A stretch of DNA of 64,000 nucleotides, taken from assembly GCA_903813345.2 (NCBI GenBank), contig CAIIXF020000005.1, forward strand, positions 1,796,001-1,860,000. The letters are read 5' to 3'. The DNA comes from Owenia fusiformis. Its lineage: Eukaryota; Annelida; Polychaeta; Sabellida; Oweniidae. Shown here piece by piece: positions 39,001 to 50,815 of the stretch (position 1 is the stretch's first letter; every line of letters begins with the position of its first letter). The notes beneath the pieces are model-generated. The model was given only the letters and a program-made list of their open reading frames with translations. It ran no database searches and had not been told where the DNA came from. A program made the position numbers and the translations under genes.

Positions 39001-42000
39001 CCATGCTATATCAAGTCTCTGACAACATGTAGCAAAAAGGAAAAAAATCTTTTGATTTCTGATTGATGGTATTTCTATCTGCAAAGCGGGATATTAAAGC
39101 ATGAAGTCTGTAAGGTCGGAAATTTGACCTAAATAGCGAACCACAAAACATTGTTTTCGTGAAAATTACTTACTTCAAAAATAATATCAACAGTACAATT
39201 GCAACCTGTTCAACTTGTGAACTGTAAAGTTTTTTTTTATCCAATGCCTTAACATTTAATGGAAATATTAGCTTTGAAAAAATAATGTAAGCCATTTAAT
39301 AAATGGTTTTAAGTAGGTTGTCAAAAATGAATCTTCCGATTTATCTCATGACTGATTGTGGAGTAAATGATATATGATCACATACTTACCCAAACAAGTA
39401 CCAGTCATATGCTAATGTGAGGTAGAGGAGTTCTGCAGCATTAAGCGAAGCATGGATGAGACCATCTGCCCAGAGAGATATCCTCACGAGAGACACAAAT
39501 AATGGGGTCCTATCCCAGCCTGAGATACAGTGGATTAGAAGGCCTGCATCACCTAGGGAACGTCAAACACCGGGTGATGTAATTTCATAGAACATTACAA
39601 AATAAATGTACAGTACTTCAATTATAGAATTTAAAGATTCATTGTCTTTGATTTTTCAAACAATCTGATTAGTTACTTGTAATACTTGAGTCTGTTCATG
39701 GAGGTACATAACCTGGAGACCTTACAGAGTGAAACTGGCTTTCGATTGGCTGAGAGAGGGAATTTCCTGCCTGAACTACATTCGATGTTTGTTTTGATCA
39801 TGTGATAGGGAAATCTAACATGGCGCCATTGGGACCACTTAAAAAAGCATTGAAACTCAATGCCCATACTGTTTCTAGCTTCCCTTTTGAGGGTGATACA
39901 AACACTATTTCCTTGTGTTTTGTGTATCTCTTGTTGAAACATTTGACATATGACAGTCATGAAATGTAGATTCAGAGACAATTTAAATCAAAATGAATTA
40001 TAAATATATGTGAATAACTTACTTTCTTTTATATGGTCCAATACCAGTCGTAGGTAGTTCTGTGTCAGCTTCACCAGATCCCATTTCTACGAATTAAAAA
40101 GTATTTTTTACAAAAAAACAGTTACGCAATTAAAATTATTTTGGACATTAAAATCTTGAATCAACATTTTCAGATATCATTAATGTATTCACCTGGTAAT
40201 GTTTCCAGTCAATAGGAAGCTGGGATGTGACATTATCTAGGGGTATATCTAGGATAGAGTCTACAAAGTTCTGGTCCCAGTCGTACACCATACCCTCTGC
40301 ATAGTAAGAGTTCTGCTGCCAGTCATGGAAAAATTCACAACCTAACGCAACAAAAATGTGGCATGGCATACTTTGATTAAGGTTGCGTGAACATTATGCT
40401 TTGTGAGCCACATTCTTTGGTAGACATTTAATGCTTTGTGAGAAATTAGGAACAAAATGTAATCATAATTTTTTTGTGAGAAATGTAACACTCATCATTT
40501 GGGTTCTTTATGAGACATCAGAATGGCGATATTGTGACAAACATTATTCTTAATGTATATTTTCAGAGAAACATTATAAACTTTATGGTTTTTTAGTTCA
40601 TTGTATTTAAAGATTATATGATAAGACATACCTGGGTAAGGCATTGAAAATATAGTGAAATCTGCATAGCGCTGTTCTTTATCAACTTTTTCAGAACTCG
40701 TAACACTGAAACAAACAGATTATGAGTATGAGTGTCTTCAATCATACATTTTCGATTATTGCATAAGTAGCGAAATTCCTGTTTATGAATAAAAATAGAA
40801 ATTCTGGACAGTATGATACCAAAAGTATATGTTTTTTAAAAATCTCTAAAATAACTTTTAAAATCATGAAAAATAGAAAATAAATGATATTTTCAAACTT
40901 GAGAGGGGGCCTTTAATTAAAGTTTATATTATGGAGATTATTATTTCTGAAGACAGTCAACTTACTTCATTCCAAATTTGACTTTCTTTTTCTCCACCAT
41001 TAGGTCAATGATGTACTTCACTGACCATGTCTTTAATAGTTTGATATCCTGCCCCCTGATTCTGTTGAAGAGTTGCCAGTCTGGCTGGCTAAAATAGAGG
41101 AAACAAACATATATGATGTGTCTTGATACCATTTCCTTTGATCCTGTTAACTAGTTGCCATTCTGGTTAAGTAAAATATAAATTGAGTAAATGACAAAAA
41201 ATGTTTACTTTGTGAGAGTGAAACAAAATCAGTAATTCTTCAGAGAGTATTTTTTCTATAACATATGGTGACTAAAGACAAAGGAGGTATACCTGTTGCT
41301 GGCCTCCAGGGAAACTTCTTCTGGGACACTCTCACCTCCTGTGAAGAAGAAATCAAAACTTGTCCTTCCATAAAGCTCAGCACCTCCAGACAGTGTGGCT
41401 GATCTACAGATGTGCTGAAACACATAGCAATGAAGGGCTGTAGGAACCACAATGCATCAGTATCATAATGCAATGCCACCTTATGAATGATTTTATATAT
41501 AATAAGTGCTGAATGAATCACTTAAATTAAATATGGGAAAATGTCAATTTTAAATTCTTTTGGAGAGACAGAGATTTGTGATTAGATATTTTGGCACAAT
41601 TCAATATGCTAAGAAACAAAAATTTATTTATCATAAAAAAACATCCAAAATTTAGTGTTAAAAGATGCTTTATATTTCATTTCAATTTTGAAAACTTACA
41701 TGTAAAGGCTTATGTATTAATATTCAATATTAATCATTCGATCTTAAAGTGTTCTCACCTTTCCGTTTATGAGTATAACAGGAACAACAAACCTAGCTCT
41801 ACATCTGGCAAACCTTGCTTTGGTGAATAGCTCCTTGAGACGAGGTAGATCATATAGTGACTCAACCCTAAAATTATGGAACAGGGTCATCATTTACTTT
41901 GCACATAGTGAAACACAGTGTACCTAAAATAAAGCAGTATGGAACACCTAGTTATCACGTTGGTGATGATGCGCCTTTTTTAATAGATCTCATACCTTAG

Positions 42001-44874
42001 AGGGGTATCAGTTCAAAAAAAATACTAGATGACCTAACATATTTAACCATGAACTGCGCCTATTCATTTGGCAATTCAGTTGTAAATTTTCTCTTGAAAA
42101 AATAAATCTTCCAAATTTGTTGAGTTTTCTTGCAGAAATCGCCTAATCCCCCCCTCCATCATTTTTGTACGATCACCGGGAGTGATTTAAGCCTGTCTTG
42201 CTCAAAGCCTCTGAATATCCCAAGCACCCTTTTGGTTTTCAGACTATCCAGTGACTATCCAGAGAGTCTTCATCATGGAGCCACTATATATGACTGTGAT
42301 TGAGCCTACCTTTCATTGTTCTGGCATGTGGAAGCATACTCCAGCAGTACTATTTTTGCAGGGTAGTGACTACACAGCTCCCCATTGATATTGTCAATGA
42401 CCTAAAACATGCAACATATTTTTTCAGAACATACAGGATCACTAAATATTCTGCTGATGATCACTGTATATGAATTAATTTTCTGAGTGTCTCCTGGTTT
42501 TGATTTCTGGTAGGCTTAGTGATATATAAAATCTGGTTTATTTTATACAAATTGATCTTTGAAACAGGCAACCCGATTTATGACTGTTAAAATTGAAGAA
42601 AGAAACACTAATTTCAAAATATAGACCAGATCCAAATCATTCTTTGGATATACCAGCAGGAGATGGACAAATTATTTGTATCATTAATACCCTCCATGAA
42701 TCTACATTGTATACAGAGTGAGTCATTAGATCATGCCACAATGGAAAATGTATTTTCTCAGTGGTTGATGGTTGATGTTACATGTGAAAGTTTGCAACAT
42801 TAAACACTTTACCAACATAAAGAATCACGAAAATCCCATTACAACTGATATAGTTGTTCCAGAAATGGAGCGTTGCATATTTTTGGTCAACCTGGACAGT
42901 AGACATGTACATTCTTCATTTAGAAAGGTATGTCATTAATTCAATTAATAATATCTAAAACTCATATAAATTGGTTTTCTCAACCTGCAGCTATACAAGT
43001 TCAGTAGAGTGAAACAGATGGCACATTTCTGATTAGATGATATGTCCAAATACATTGATTGATTATTTAATTCAATTGATTCTTTTATAAGGTGTAAATG
43101 ACTATTTTACATGACCTTATAATAAATTACACAAACTTACCGAGTATTTGTAGTCCTTCCCAAAGAGTTTGAGGCAGTTATCTATGAAGACGTCTGACTG
43201 AAATGACAAAAGAAAGAGATTATTCAGTTTCTTTGTATATACTAGAGGTGTCATGGTTTAACGATATTGGACCTTACACGTACTTTGGTCAAGACATTTC
43301 AGTTTGGGACATGGGACAGAAAGGTTTAATATGGCGACGGTATCAAGACATTAATTTCTCAACTAAAAATGCATAAAAACATGTATGGCGAGAAACATCT
43401 CTGGATTTGTTCTGAAAAAATCAAAGTATTTTAGTTGACTTCGTACCTTGATTACACTTCTTAGCAATGCAGTTATCAATGCTGAATACATGTAGCTTTT
43501 TTAGCACATCCTTCAACTTTCACTCAAAATTTTGTACAGAATTTCTAAAAGGCTCCAGAGCTACAGTTCATAGATGAAACTGGTACACTTTACGAGATAA
43601 AAATTAATCTTCTGCATGATGGACTTTGTTTGGACTTTGGTCAGGACTATTTTTCTTATAAGTGCCTTTGACTCACCGGATGTGAAACTAATCAACCATC
43701 TGGAGGAATCACTTAGAGAAAAAAGCACTTAAACTCACTAACTGCTCTCCAACGGAGAAATGGACAGCTGAATAATAGTGGCCTTTGAAACACGAGTTTG
43801 TCCGGGGCTTACTTTTGTTCTCTAACTATGACATACATCATTATCATCCTGAGCGCTGAAGTACTTCTTTTTCGATCAAGACTTGTAATTGTTAGTCGAT
43901 TGAATGTTTTTTTCTACCAAATTCCAATATGGCGTTTTCTGCTCGGACATTTTCGTAAATCTCCGGAGGTTGTCCAAACCTGACTCATTCTCAAAAACTC
44001 ATTTCGTTCGTTGCGTATCTCGCTCCTAGCAAACCGCCATATTGGAAATGGGTTGAAAAAACATTCACTCGATGAACAATTTACAAGTCTTGATCGAAAA
44101 AGAAGTATTTCAGCGCTCCAATACTTGCACGGATTGATGATACTGATGTAAGACACAGTTAGTGACCTAAAGTAAGACGCCGATCTCATTATTCGTGTTT
44201 CAAAAGTCACTATTATTCTGCTGTCCAAGTGCGCTGTGGGAAAGCTATTATATCAAAATCCACATAGCTTTCCCAGGAAGTAAACTGAAACAAGATATAA
44301 ATCAATTCAAGAATGGAATTGATAAGCACCTGATGAGACAGAAATTTCTTCACCACAACTAACCCATGTCCAGTGAGCAAATAAACAACGCCCCCCTTTA
44401 CATGATATGAAAATAATACATAATAAAAAGATCTGGATTATACAGGACTATCCTTCTTCCAGAATTATAGATATACATGTAGATATAGAAGTTCTACAGT
44501 TCGGGACATAAATAAATGACAGGTGGATTTGCTGAAGTGAGAATTTCCCATGTTAAAAATAAGAGAATTTTCAAGAGGCCATACATCAGTGGATGAGATT
44601 ATACAAAATGTGAAATATACAAATTTTAAGGGATATGTGTCTTGACAATATTGGAAATTATGGGCTTTCAGACGACCATAATTAGGAAATGGTGATCGAA
44701 AATCGACCTGTCATTTATTTTTGTCCCCAACTGTATGTTTGGAGTTTTTTCATTTGTGGATCTTACCTTTTTATCATCTTTGGCTTTGTAAGATTGCTTT
44801 GAGAAACTGTCCAGCAGAAAGTGGATGTCTTCAATCTTTATATCCCCATCACCATTTATTTGTGACTTAGCCAT
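36021..44874 (-). CDS. MTMR14: myotubularin-related protein 14 (phosphoinositide 3-phosphatase), complete 14-exon gene
   Basis: Exons, 5' to 3': 44767-44874, 43141-43197, 42310-42401, 41759-41867, 41293-41414, 40966-41088, 40632-40705, 40193-40341, 40023-40086, 39390-39552, 38897-38933, 38426-38549, 38110-38254, 36021-36630. All junctions are GT-AG with consistent phases, giving 658 residues against about 650 in vertebrate MTMR14. Exon 10 encodes the phosphatase CX5R loop HCISGWDRTP, with catalytic Cys about residue 308 and Arg 314, followed by SLWADGLIHASL and AYDWYLFGH. Earlier family blocks include HICRSATLSG, KVDKEQRYADF and WDQNFVDS. The Ser-rich tail ends in the family's FGSWQIISGAGS and a helical C-terminus. 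MTMR14 (Jumpy) removes the 3-phosphate from PI3P and PI(3,5)P2 and dampens autophagy. Intron 13 holds a mariner remnant; intron 1 holds a long palindrome. Confidence 0.96.
36959..38082. mobile_element. 1124-bp mariner-like element with long TIRs, in MTMR14 intron 13
   Basis: Both ends read CAGGGTGGGCCAAAAAAAAC inward and are flanked by TA (36957-36958 and 38083-38084). The inverted similarity continues for about 340 bp on each side (to about 37300 and from about 37735), far longer than usual mariner termini. The centre holds a decayed transposase fragment. It lies entirely within one intron and does not disturb the MTMR14 splice sites. Confidence 0.88.
37331..37699 (+). pseudogene. degenerate mariner/IS630-type transposase C-terminal fragment
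   Basis: The plus strand translates as a Tc1/mariner catalytic C-terminus: FLQDIASYHRS (equivalent of the family's QQDNAPxH block), WPPNSPD, then HTWSHLEEMV, a stop, and in a shifted frame FDELKQNPKVLK and AIDRLRYHL. At least one frameshift and internal stops disable it, and the N-terminal DNA-binding half is absent. Confidence 0.85.
43761..44227. repeat. 467-bp palindrome (foldback element) in MTMR14 intron 1
   Basis: The left arm starts TGGACAGCTGAATAATAGTG and the right arm is its imperfect inverse, ending CACTATTATTCTGCTGTCCA. Pairing continues through CGATCAAGACTTGTAA to CAATATGGCG / CGCCATATTG, leaving a loop of about 100 bp. The right arm has about a dozen extra bases. No target-site duplication was evident. 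Antisense and sense open frames across the arms mirror each other and are not genes. Confidence 0.85.
44248..44276. repeat. short hairpin
   Basis: GGGAAAGCTAT and ATAGCTTTCCC form an inverted pair just outside the 467-bp palindrome. Confidence 0.5.
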
Positions 44875-45115
44875 TGAATACTAACGGTAAGTCAGAGATT
44901 TTGTAGCAAAATCTGGGATAAATTCACGAAAATTATTACATCCTTATTTAGAGGGCTTGCCGAGCTATAATGTCACAACATATCTGATTGGTCAAGAATG
45001 CAGAATGTTGTGATGATTAACCAATCAAATACTTTGTTACAAAAGATATTTCAGAGACCGTAGTTCTCAGGAATCCCCTGTAGGTGGCAGCACTTAATTT
45101 AGGGGAAACACCAAC
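44875..45115. promoter_or_regulatory. bidirectional promoter between MTMR14 and ATP23
   Basis: Only 241 bases separate the two divergent start codons. The segment carries two CCAAT boxes in opposite orientation, ATTGG at 44987-44991 and CCAAT at 45021-45025, about 30 bp apart, the arrangement often bound by NF-Y in divergent housekeeping promoters. There is no obvious TATA box. Shared regulation is inferred from spacing and motifs. Confidence 0.7.
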
Positions 45116-48100
45116 ATGGCGGACGGAGTTGAAAAATCTTCAAATCAAAATTCTGAAACAAAATCGTCTGAATCTGCGCCACCAAGGGAAAAAACCCTTT
45201 ATGAAGAGACAGACAAGGAAGACTATGGCTATTACTTCTACCCCGACCGAAAAGGAGGTCAGGAAACATCTACGTGGAGACAAATTTTAGAAGGACGAGG
45301 AGCTGCAAGAAAACTGAAATGTGAACGAAATGTCATGTGGTGCATGGATAAACGTATGTCACTTTTCTTTTCGTCCTTTGGTGTTTTAAAGTATGACTGT
45401 TGCTAAAATATGTAGGCAAACGATAACGATTTGAAACCACATCCAACTTTCAGATGTAAATCAACAATGAGGACAATTGTTGCATCAGCTCTCTGCACCC
45501 CCATAAATCATTTTTCAAATCACCCCCACTACTACCGGTGTATTGAAAACTTGGGGTTGAAAAACTGTGTCAGTAGTAGACACAAAGCTGAATTTTATCT
45601 TATTAACCACTAATCCAGCTTATTTCAACAAATATATCAATACAGAAGCAGTTACGGGGGTGATTTGAAAAATCAACCCCACATTTACAGGGATAGCTCC
45701 CTAGGTCTATAATCTGCTAAAGGTGTTTCTATTATTGTCAATTATCTGCCACATTATCAAGGAAAATTGGTTTCAATTGATCAAGAATTTACCTTGGTTT
45801 ATGAATACATAGCATAGAAGTTAAACCTACATGTACATGTAGTCCTGGCCCAAGAAATTTCAGATTGATAAATTAATCCAATTGGGCTCAACTTGTTCAT
45901 GTATGGATAAGTTCGGGAAAGTTTTCAGATCTATTTTGGAAAATCCTCAGGGAATTTGTAATTTACAATTATTTGACTTTTGTAAGTATTCCTATTTGGA
46001 TGTCAGTGCTATACCAAGACCCAAGACTTACGGTAAGTAGAACACATGAATCTGAAATGCTTATTTCCAGATCTCAATGATAAAAGTTGAGCTCAGTCCT
46101 GACTCACCAAATTAAATAGCCGCCAATATTTGAAATTGAGCAAATCCACCAAATTAAGTAGCGTCAAATTTAGTGCATCTACAGTAAACTAAGCTACATG
46201 TATTTCTGATCAATTGTTCTTGCAATTTTCAGATCCTATGGTTCGTCTTATGGCAGGAGCCTTAAAAGCACATGGATGGTAAGTATTGTGCCATAATGCA
46301 ACAGACTGAATTTGTATAGAATAATTGCATGGTGTTTGGATCTACATAATCATCATTTGATACCAATTATGTTATTTATGATAAAATGAAGTTATTTGAA
46401 AAATACATGTATTACCATGTAGCTTATTATAAATGTGAAAATTTACATCACCATACAGTAAAATTATCAAATGGTTTTCATGAATCTAACATGTCTGAAT
46501 GTAATCTGATATTATATTTTTTCAGTCCAGTGAATTTGAAGAGGCATGTATCATGTGAAAAGTGCAAGTCAAAAGTAAATGGAGGTTTTGACCCCAAAAA
46601 TAATCAGGTAGGGAGATATAATTATGCTTATAATCTTAGATTAAAAAATGTTTTTAAAAAAGTGTCACTAGATGGATAAAGTTTTGTTGTTCAGCAAAAT
46701 AAATGTTTGATACTTGTCAGTTCATTTTCAAATCTAAAATCCAAAGATATGTTAGGCAAGGATTTGAAACTAAACACATATTGGTTTTCCAATGACTCAT
46801 TCAACCATCTCAATACAGTTCATATCTTAAGTCACATTCATGCAATATTTTTGTATGTAATATTCTAGGTTGTAGTATGCCACAATAACTCCACAGCTCT
46901 TGGTGTTTGCTGCAGTGTACTTGCCCATGAACTGACTCATGCGTTTGACCAGTGTAGAGCCAAGGCAAACTTTGAGGATGTGAGACATTTAGCATGTACT
47001 GAGGTATGTTGACTGGTAAATTACAGTGTACTTGCCCATGAACTGACTTATGCATTTGACCAGTGCAGAGCCAAGGTAAACTTTGAGGATGTGAGACATT
47101 TAGCATGTACTGAGGTATGTTGACTGGTAAATTACTGTGTACTTGCCCATGAACTGACTCATGCATTTGACCAGTTCAGAGCCAAGGCAAACTTTGAGGA
47201 TGTGAGACATTTAGCATGTACTGAGGTATGTTGACTGGTAAATTACAGTGTACTTGCCCATGAACTGACTTATGCATTTGATCAGTGTAGAGCCAAGGCT
47301 AACTTTGAGGATGTAAGACATTTAGCACGTACTGAGGTATGTTGACTGGTTAATTACAGTGTACTTGCCCATGAACTGACTTATGCATTTGATCAGTGTA
47401 GAGCCAAGGCAAACTTTGAGGATGTAAGACATTTAGCATGTACTGAGGTATGTTGACTGGTAAATTACAGTGTACTTGCCCATGAACTGACTTATGCATT
47501 TGATCAGTGTAGAGCCAAGGCAAACTTTGAGGATGTAAGACATTTAGCATGTACTGAGGTATGTTGACTGGTAAATTACAGTGTACTTGCCCATGAACTG
47601 ACTCATGCATTTGATCAGTGTAGAGCCAAGGCTAACTTTGAGGATGTAAGACATTTAGCATGTACTGAGGTATGTTGACTGGTTTATTGCCACTTTTTTA
47701 GTCTTCATCAATATTATATTTTCTAAATGCTGGAACTCCTTGCTAAAGCTTCTTCAAAATTATTGCAGAATGAAACTTACTTCAATCATGGCTTACAATG
47801 TTTTGGTGGACTCCAATGTGACATATAAATTAGCAAAAGTTTTTAATAAAATAGTTAAAAATTAAACTATCAAAAAGAAAGAGTTTATTTTAGTTTTGAT
47901 GATTTTCTATAGTTTAGATAGATATTTCTTACGTCAATCCATATTTCTCAGACTACAATGTTCTTTACTTTCAGATTCGAGCTGCCAACTTCAACCACTG
48001 TTCATTTAGTGCTGCGTGGGCAGAGGGGGATGCTGCAATGTTTGGGGAGAGATTGAAAGCAGCACATCAGGTAAACCTAGATGGACTGAAGATATATCCA

Positions 48101-49565
48101 AGGATAATGACATAAACATTACATAATATACTAAAATATTTTTTTATGTACATGTACAAAATATCGTTTAAAAATATCTGTACATCTGCCTGGTGGGTAT
48201 GTTTCTCATGAAATTACAGCATATTCCAGTAACTAGCAACAGTAATATCTACCGTTTAATAACATGGTGCATTTGTGTCTTATACATTCTTTTTTTACTG
48301 AAGTTATATAACAATATATAGGGTGTCTCAAAAAATGTACAAAAAAGTATATCAACGCCATAGACAAACCAATCAATATTTTCAGACATTTTTGGCATTG
48401 TCTTGTAGATAAAAGATGAAAGTTTTTTCTCCTATAATTTTAATTCAGCTTTGCCTTTTGATGCTTTAACCTGTTACCTTTTACGCCACATATTCAATGT
48501 TACCTAATATTTCGATGACAGTCTGCATCCTTACTACTACATTGTTCATCACATTTGATATATCTGGTGGAATGTTTTGATTTCTGTTCGGATGCTGGTC
48601 TTAAGTTGTTCTAGGTCTCTTAGCTTGGGTTTAGCATAAAAATGGTCCTTCAAATAGCCTCAGAGAAAAAAGTATGGGCCGTCAAATATGGTGAATAGGA
48701 AGGCCCTCACAATGTCTTATAGCCCCCTTATACAGAGAGGTCAGAGGTTCAAGAAACTGCATTGCTTGGGATTCTAGTGTAGCTTTTGTTTGTGTATCAA
48801 TTTGAGACCACTGTGTTTTCATTTGGATATGATTTGGTCTCCATGCTAGCCTGCCTAACTCTGGAAGGTAACTCCTGAATCATTTGCCAAGAATTGACCT
48901 GATTATCTGTGTTTTTTCTGCCATCGTCATCCTCAAACATCTTTCTCTGTGGCTATTTGAAGGAGTGTTTTAATGCTCATTCCAAGCAAAAAGACCTAGA
49001 ACAACTTAAGGGCAACGTCCAAAGAGAAATCCAAAACATTCCGCCGGAATTATTATCAAATGTGATGAACAATGTAGCAGTAATGATACAGGCTGTCATC
49101 GAAATATGAGGTTACATTGATTATGTGGTGTATAAGATAAAGGGTTAAAGCATCAAAAAGACAAGACTGAAATAAAAATGGTGTATTGGGGAGAAAACTT
49201 TCATGTTTTGGCAACATGACCATGCAAAAAATATTGATTGGTTTATCTGTGCTCTTGATATACTTTTGGGTACATTTTTTTGAGACACCCTGTATAACTT
49301 CATTAAAAAAGTTATTATATTACTACTACTACTGCTCTTCAGTCTATATTTCTTGATTTACTTTCAGACATGTGTCAAGAGGAAGGCTCTATCATCTGTA
49401 GTGCTAGTCAGAAATATCCCCGTAGAAGAAGCCTCAAAAATAGTGGACAGTGTATTTGATAAATGCTATAATGACTTAGAACCTGTTGGCAGAATACCCA
49501 GGAAGGGCTCCAAGGACCCTGTTAGAGCTTTAAATGAAGGATATATGTATGGATACAGAAGTTGA
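45116..49565 (+). CDS. ATP23: ATP23 mitochondrial inner-membrane metalloprotease, complete six-exon gene
   Basis: Exons: 45116-45353, 46233-46278, 46526-46607, 46869-47003, 47975-48070, 49368-49565. All introns are GT-AG and phases agree, giving 264 residues (vertebrate ATP23 about 246). The zinc-protease motif HELTH (residues about 142-146, preceded by VLA and followed by AFDQCRA) is in exon 4; conserved flanking blocks are HVSCEKCKSKVNGGFDP, VVCHNN, VRHLACTEIRAAN, and FDKCYNDLEPVGRIP near the C-terminus. ATP23 is an M76 metalloprotease of the intermembrane space that in yeast processes Atp6 and helps assemble the ATP synthase Fo sector; the vertebrate protein is also called XRCC6BP1. A polyadenylation signal lies at 49737-49742. 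Exon 4's 3' half and donor are copied six more times in tandem downstream. Intron 5 holds a mariner-derived foldback. Confidence 0.96.
46916..47683 (+). repeat. 7 x 111-bp tandem array of the ATP23 exon 4 3' end plus splice donor
   Basis: Units start at 46916, 47027, 47138, 47249, 47360, 47471 and 47582, exactly 111 bp apart. Each has 88 bp of exon sequence (from TGTACTTGCCC to ACTGAG), a GTATGT donor, then 17 more intron bases ending ATTACAG (ATTACTG before the third unit). The first unit is the functional exon end. Units 1, 3 and 7 keep the HELTH codons; in units 2, 4, 5 and 6 the second histidine codon is changed to tyrosine. Reading through any donor meets TGA in GTATGTTGA, and splicing copies together shifts frame, so extra copies look non-productive. 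Confidence 0.95.
48319..49292. mobile_element. 974-bp foldback of a mariner-type transposon, in ATP23 intron 5
   Basis: The right end reads inward CAGGGTGTCTCAAAAAAATG and the left end matches it with its first base changed; TA flanks both (48317-48318 and 49293-49294). Inverted arms of about 350 bp each contain the same transposase 3'-end sequence in opposite directions, so the element is two copies of one transposon end joined tail to tail around a central spacer. Confidence 0.85.
48909..49109 (+). pseudogene. mariner-type transposase C-terminal remnant
   Basis: The frame encodes LCGYLKECFNA, then LEQLKGNVQREIQNIPPEL and VMNNVAVMIQAVIE, the pattern of the C-terminus of mariner/Tc1-like transposases (LWGYLK...EIxxIPPE). 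The catalytic domain is absent. A mirror copy, more decayed, lies on the minus strand at about 48490-48670. Confidence 0.8.
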
Positions 49566-49736
49566 TGAAGGCTGGATTTAGCTGAATTAATTAGTCATTT
49601 TGAATTAGATTGGTATTGGAATAGTTCCCCTGACACCAAACATACAAATTACACAGATTAACAGATGTTATGAATCATAGATTTTGATTGGATGGGATGC
49701 TGCTTTAGAGTCAAGTTCTGAACTCGAACTGTATCA

Positions 49737-49742
49737 AATAAA
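49737..49742 (+). terminator. ATP23 polyadenylation signal AATAAA
   Basis: AATAAA, 172 bases after the stop codon, is the first such signal on this strand downstream of ATP23. Confidence 0.6.
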
Positions 49743-50757
49743 GCCAGATGTCATTTCTGGGTCCAAAATCTTGTCCAAACATTAGAAATTAGAATTTCAG
49801 ACAAGCAAACAAAACAAGTTCAAATCATTTGGTGATTTGGTACAACACAGATGGCTGTTTGATGGAACAGAGGAAATACATTGTAGATCAAACAATTATA
49901 CCAGTTTGAAATTATGTTAATAGTACATGTTATCTTTTTTAGGATTCTGTTTATACTGCAAGTTTACTTCTCCCATGACATGTATCCCTTAGCCAGTAAT
50001 CAATATGGGGGTCAGTGAAAAATCAACATAAAAAGTCTTACAAAAACAAAATTGTAAATTGTAAAGTAAACAAATAAAGTACACAAATTCAAATTAAGAT
50101 ATACACAATAGTTTTTCATTTATTTTCTTAAAAGCATATGAAGTAGGCTATATTCTTTGTTAAAATATACAGCTGCATTATCTAGTTACTACAAAATATC
50201 CTGATATAATTCAATCAGAACAGCTGAATTTGCAAAAAACAAACTTCAGGATCCAATAACTTATGTTTACATTCCCCAAAATCTGGAGACCAATTAATTG
50301 TTGAGATCATAAATAAAGTGCACCCAAAGTTTTACTAATACTTTCAGACTGATTCTGAAGTTGACATGATGATACAAAATGCAAACATAAAGCTTTCAGG
50401 CTTTAAGCATGAAATAATCTGGATTTCATATAATTTCCATTCCAAACAAATGTATAAATGGACCAAGACTCGTATTCTCCACCATCATTTCATGCACTTT
50501 CTTGGTATGATATAACTACACACACGAACATGAGTGTCTTTGTATAATCTTATAATGTGAAATGGGCAAAGTCTGCCAAAAGTGCCAAGTTTTACTTTAG
50601 TATGATATGGCATGCATTACATGATGGAGATCAAATAAATATTTTTTATGTGACAGTAGAATGACTTATCATTGTCCTTACAGGGAATCAAAACTGTTGC
50701 CTTGTCACCTAGTATATCAATACAAGGCATCAAAACTGTTGCAAAATGTTTTGTAGA
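49743..50757. other. intergenic DNA between convergent 3' ends
   Basis: About 1 kb between the polyadenylation signals of ATP23 and the helicase gene. I see nothing coding in it. Confidence 0.5.
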
Positions 50758-50763
50758 TTTATT
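50758..50763 (-). terminator. helicase gene polyadenylation signal AATAAA
   Basis: The complement reads AATAAA, about 53 bases downstream of the TAA stop at 50816. Confidence 0.6.
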
Positions 50764-50815
50764 CAAACATGAATTTAATGAAATTAGGTACATTTTGGTG
50801 CATGAAGTTGGATAA

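Noticed and set aside
43798-44228. Mirror-image frames of about 60 and 104 codons
   Set aside because: Both come from the arms of the same palindrome and share peptides for that reason.
46810-47610. Minus-strand frames with repeated MHESVHGQVH-type peptides
   Set aside because: They are antisense readings of the ATP23 exon 4 tandem array.
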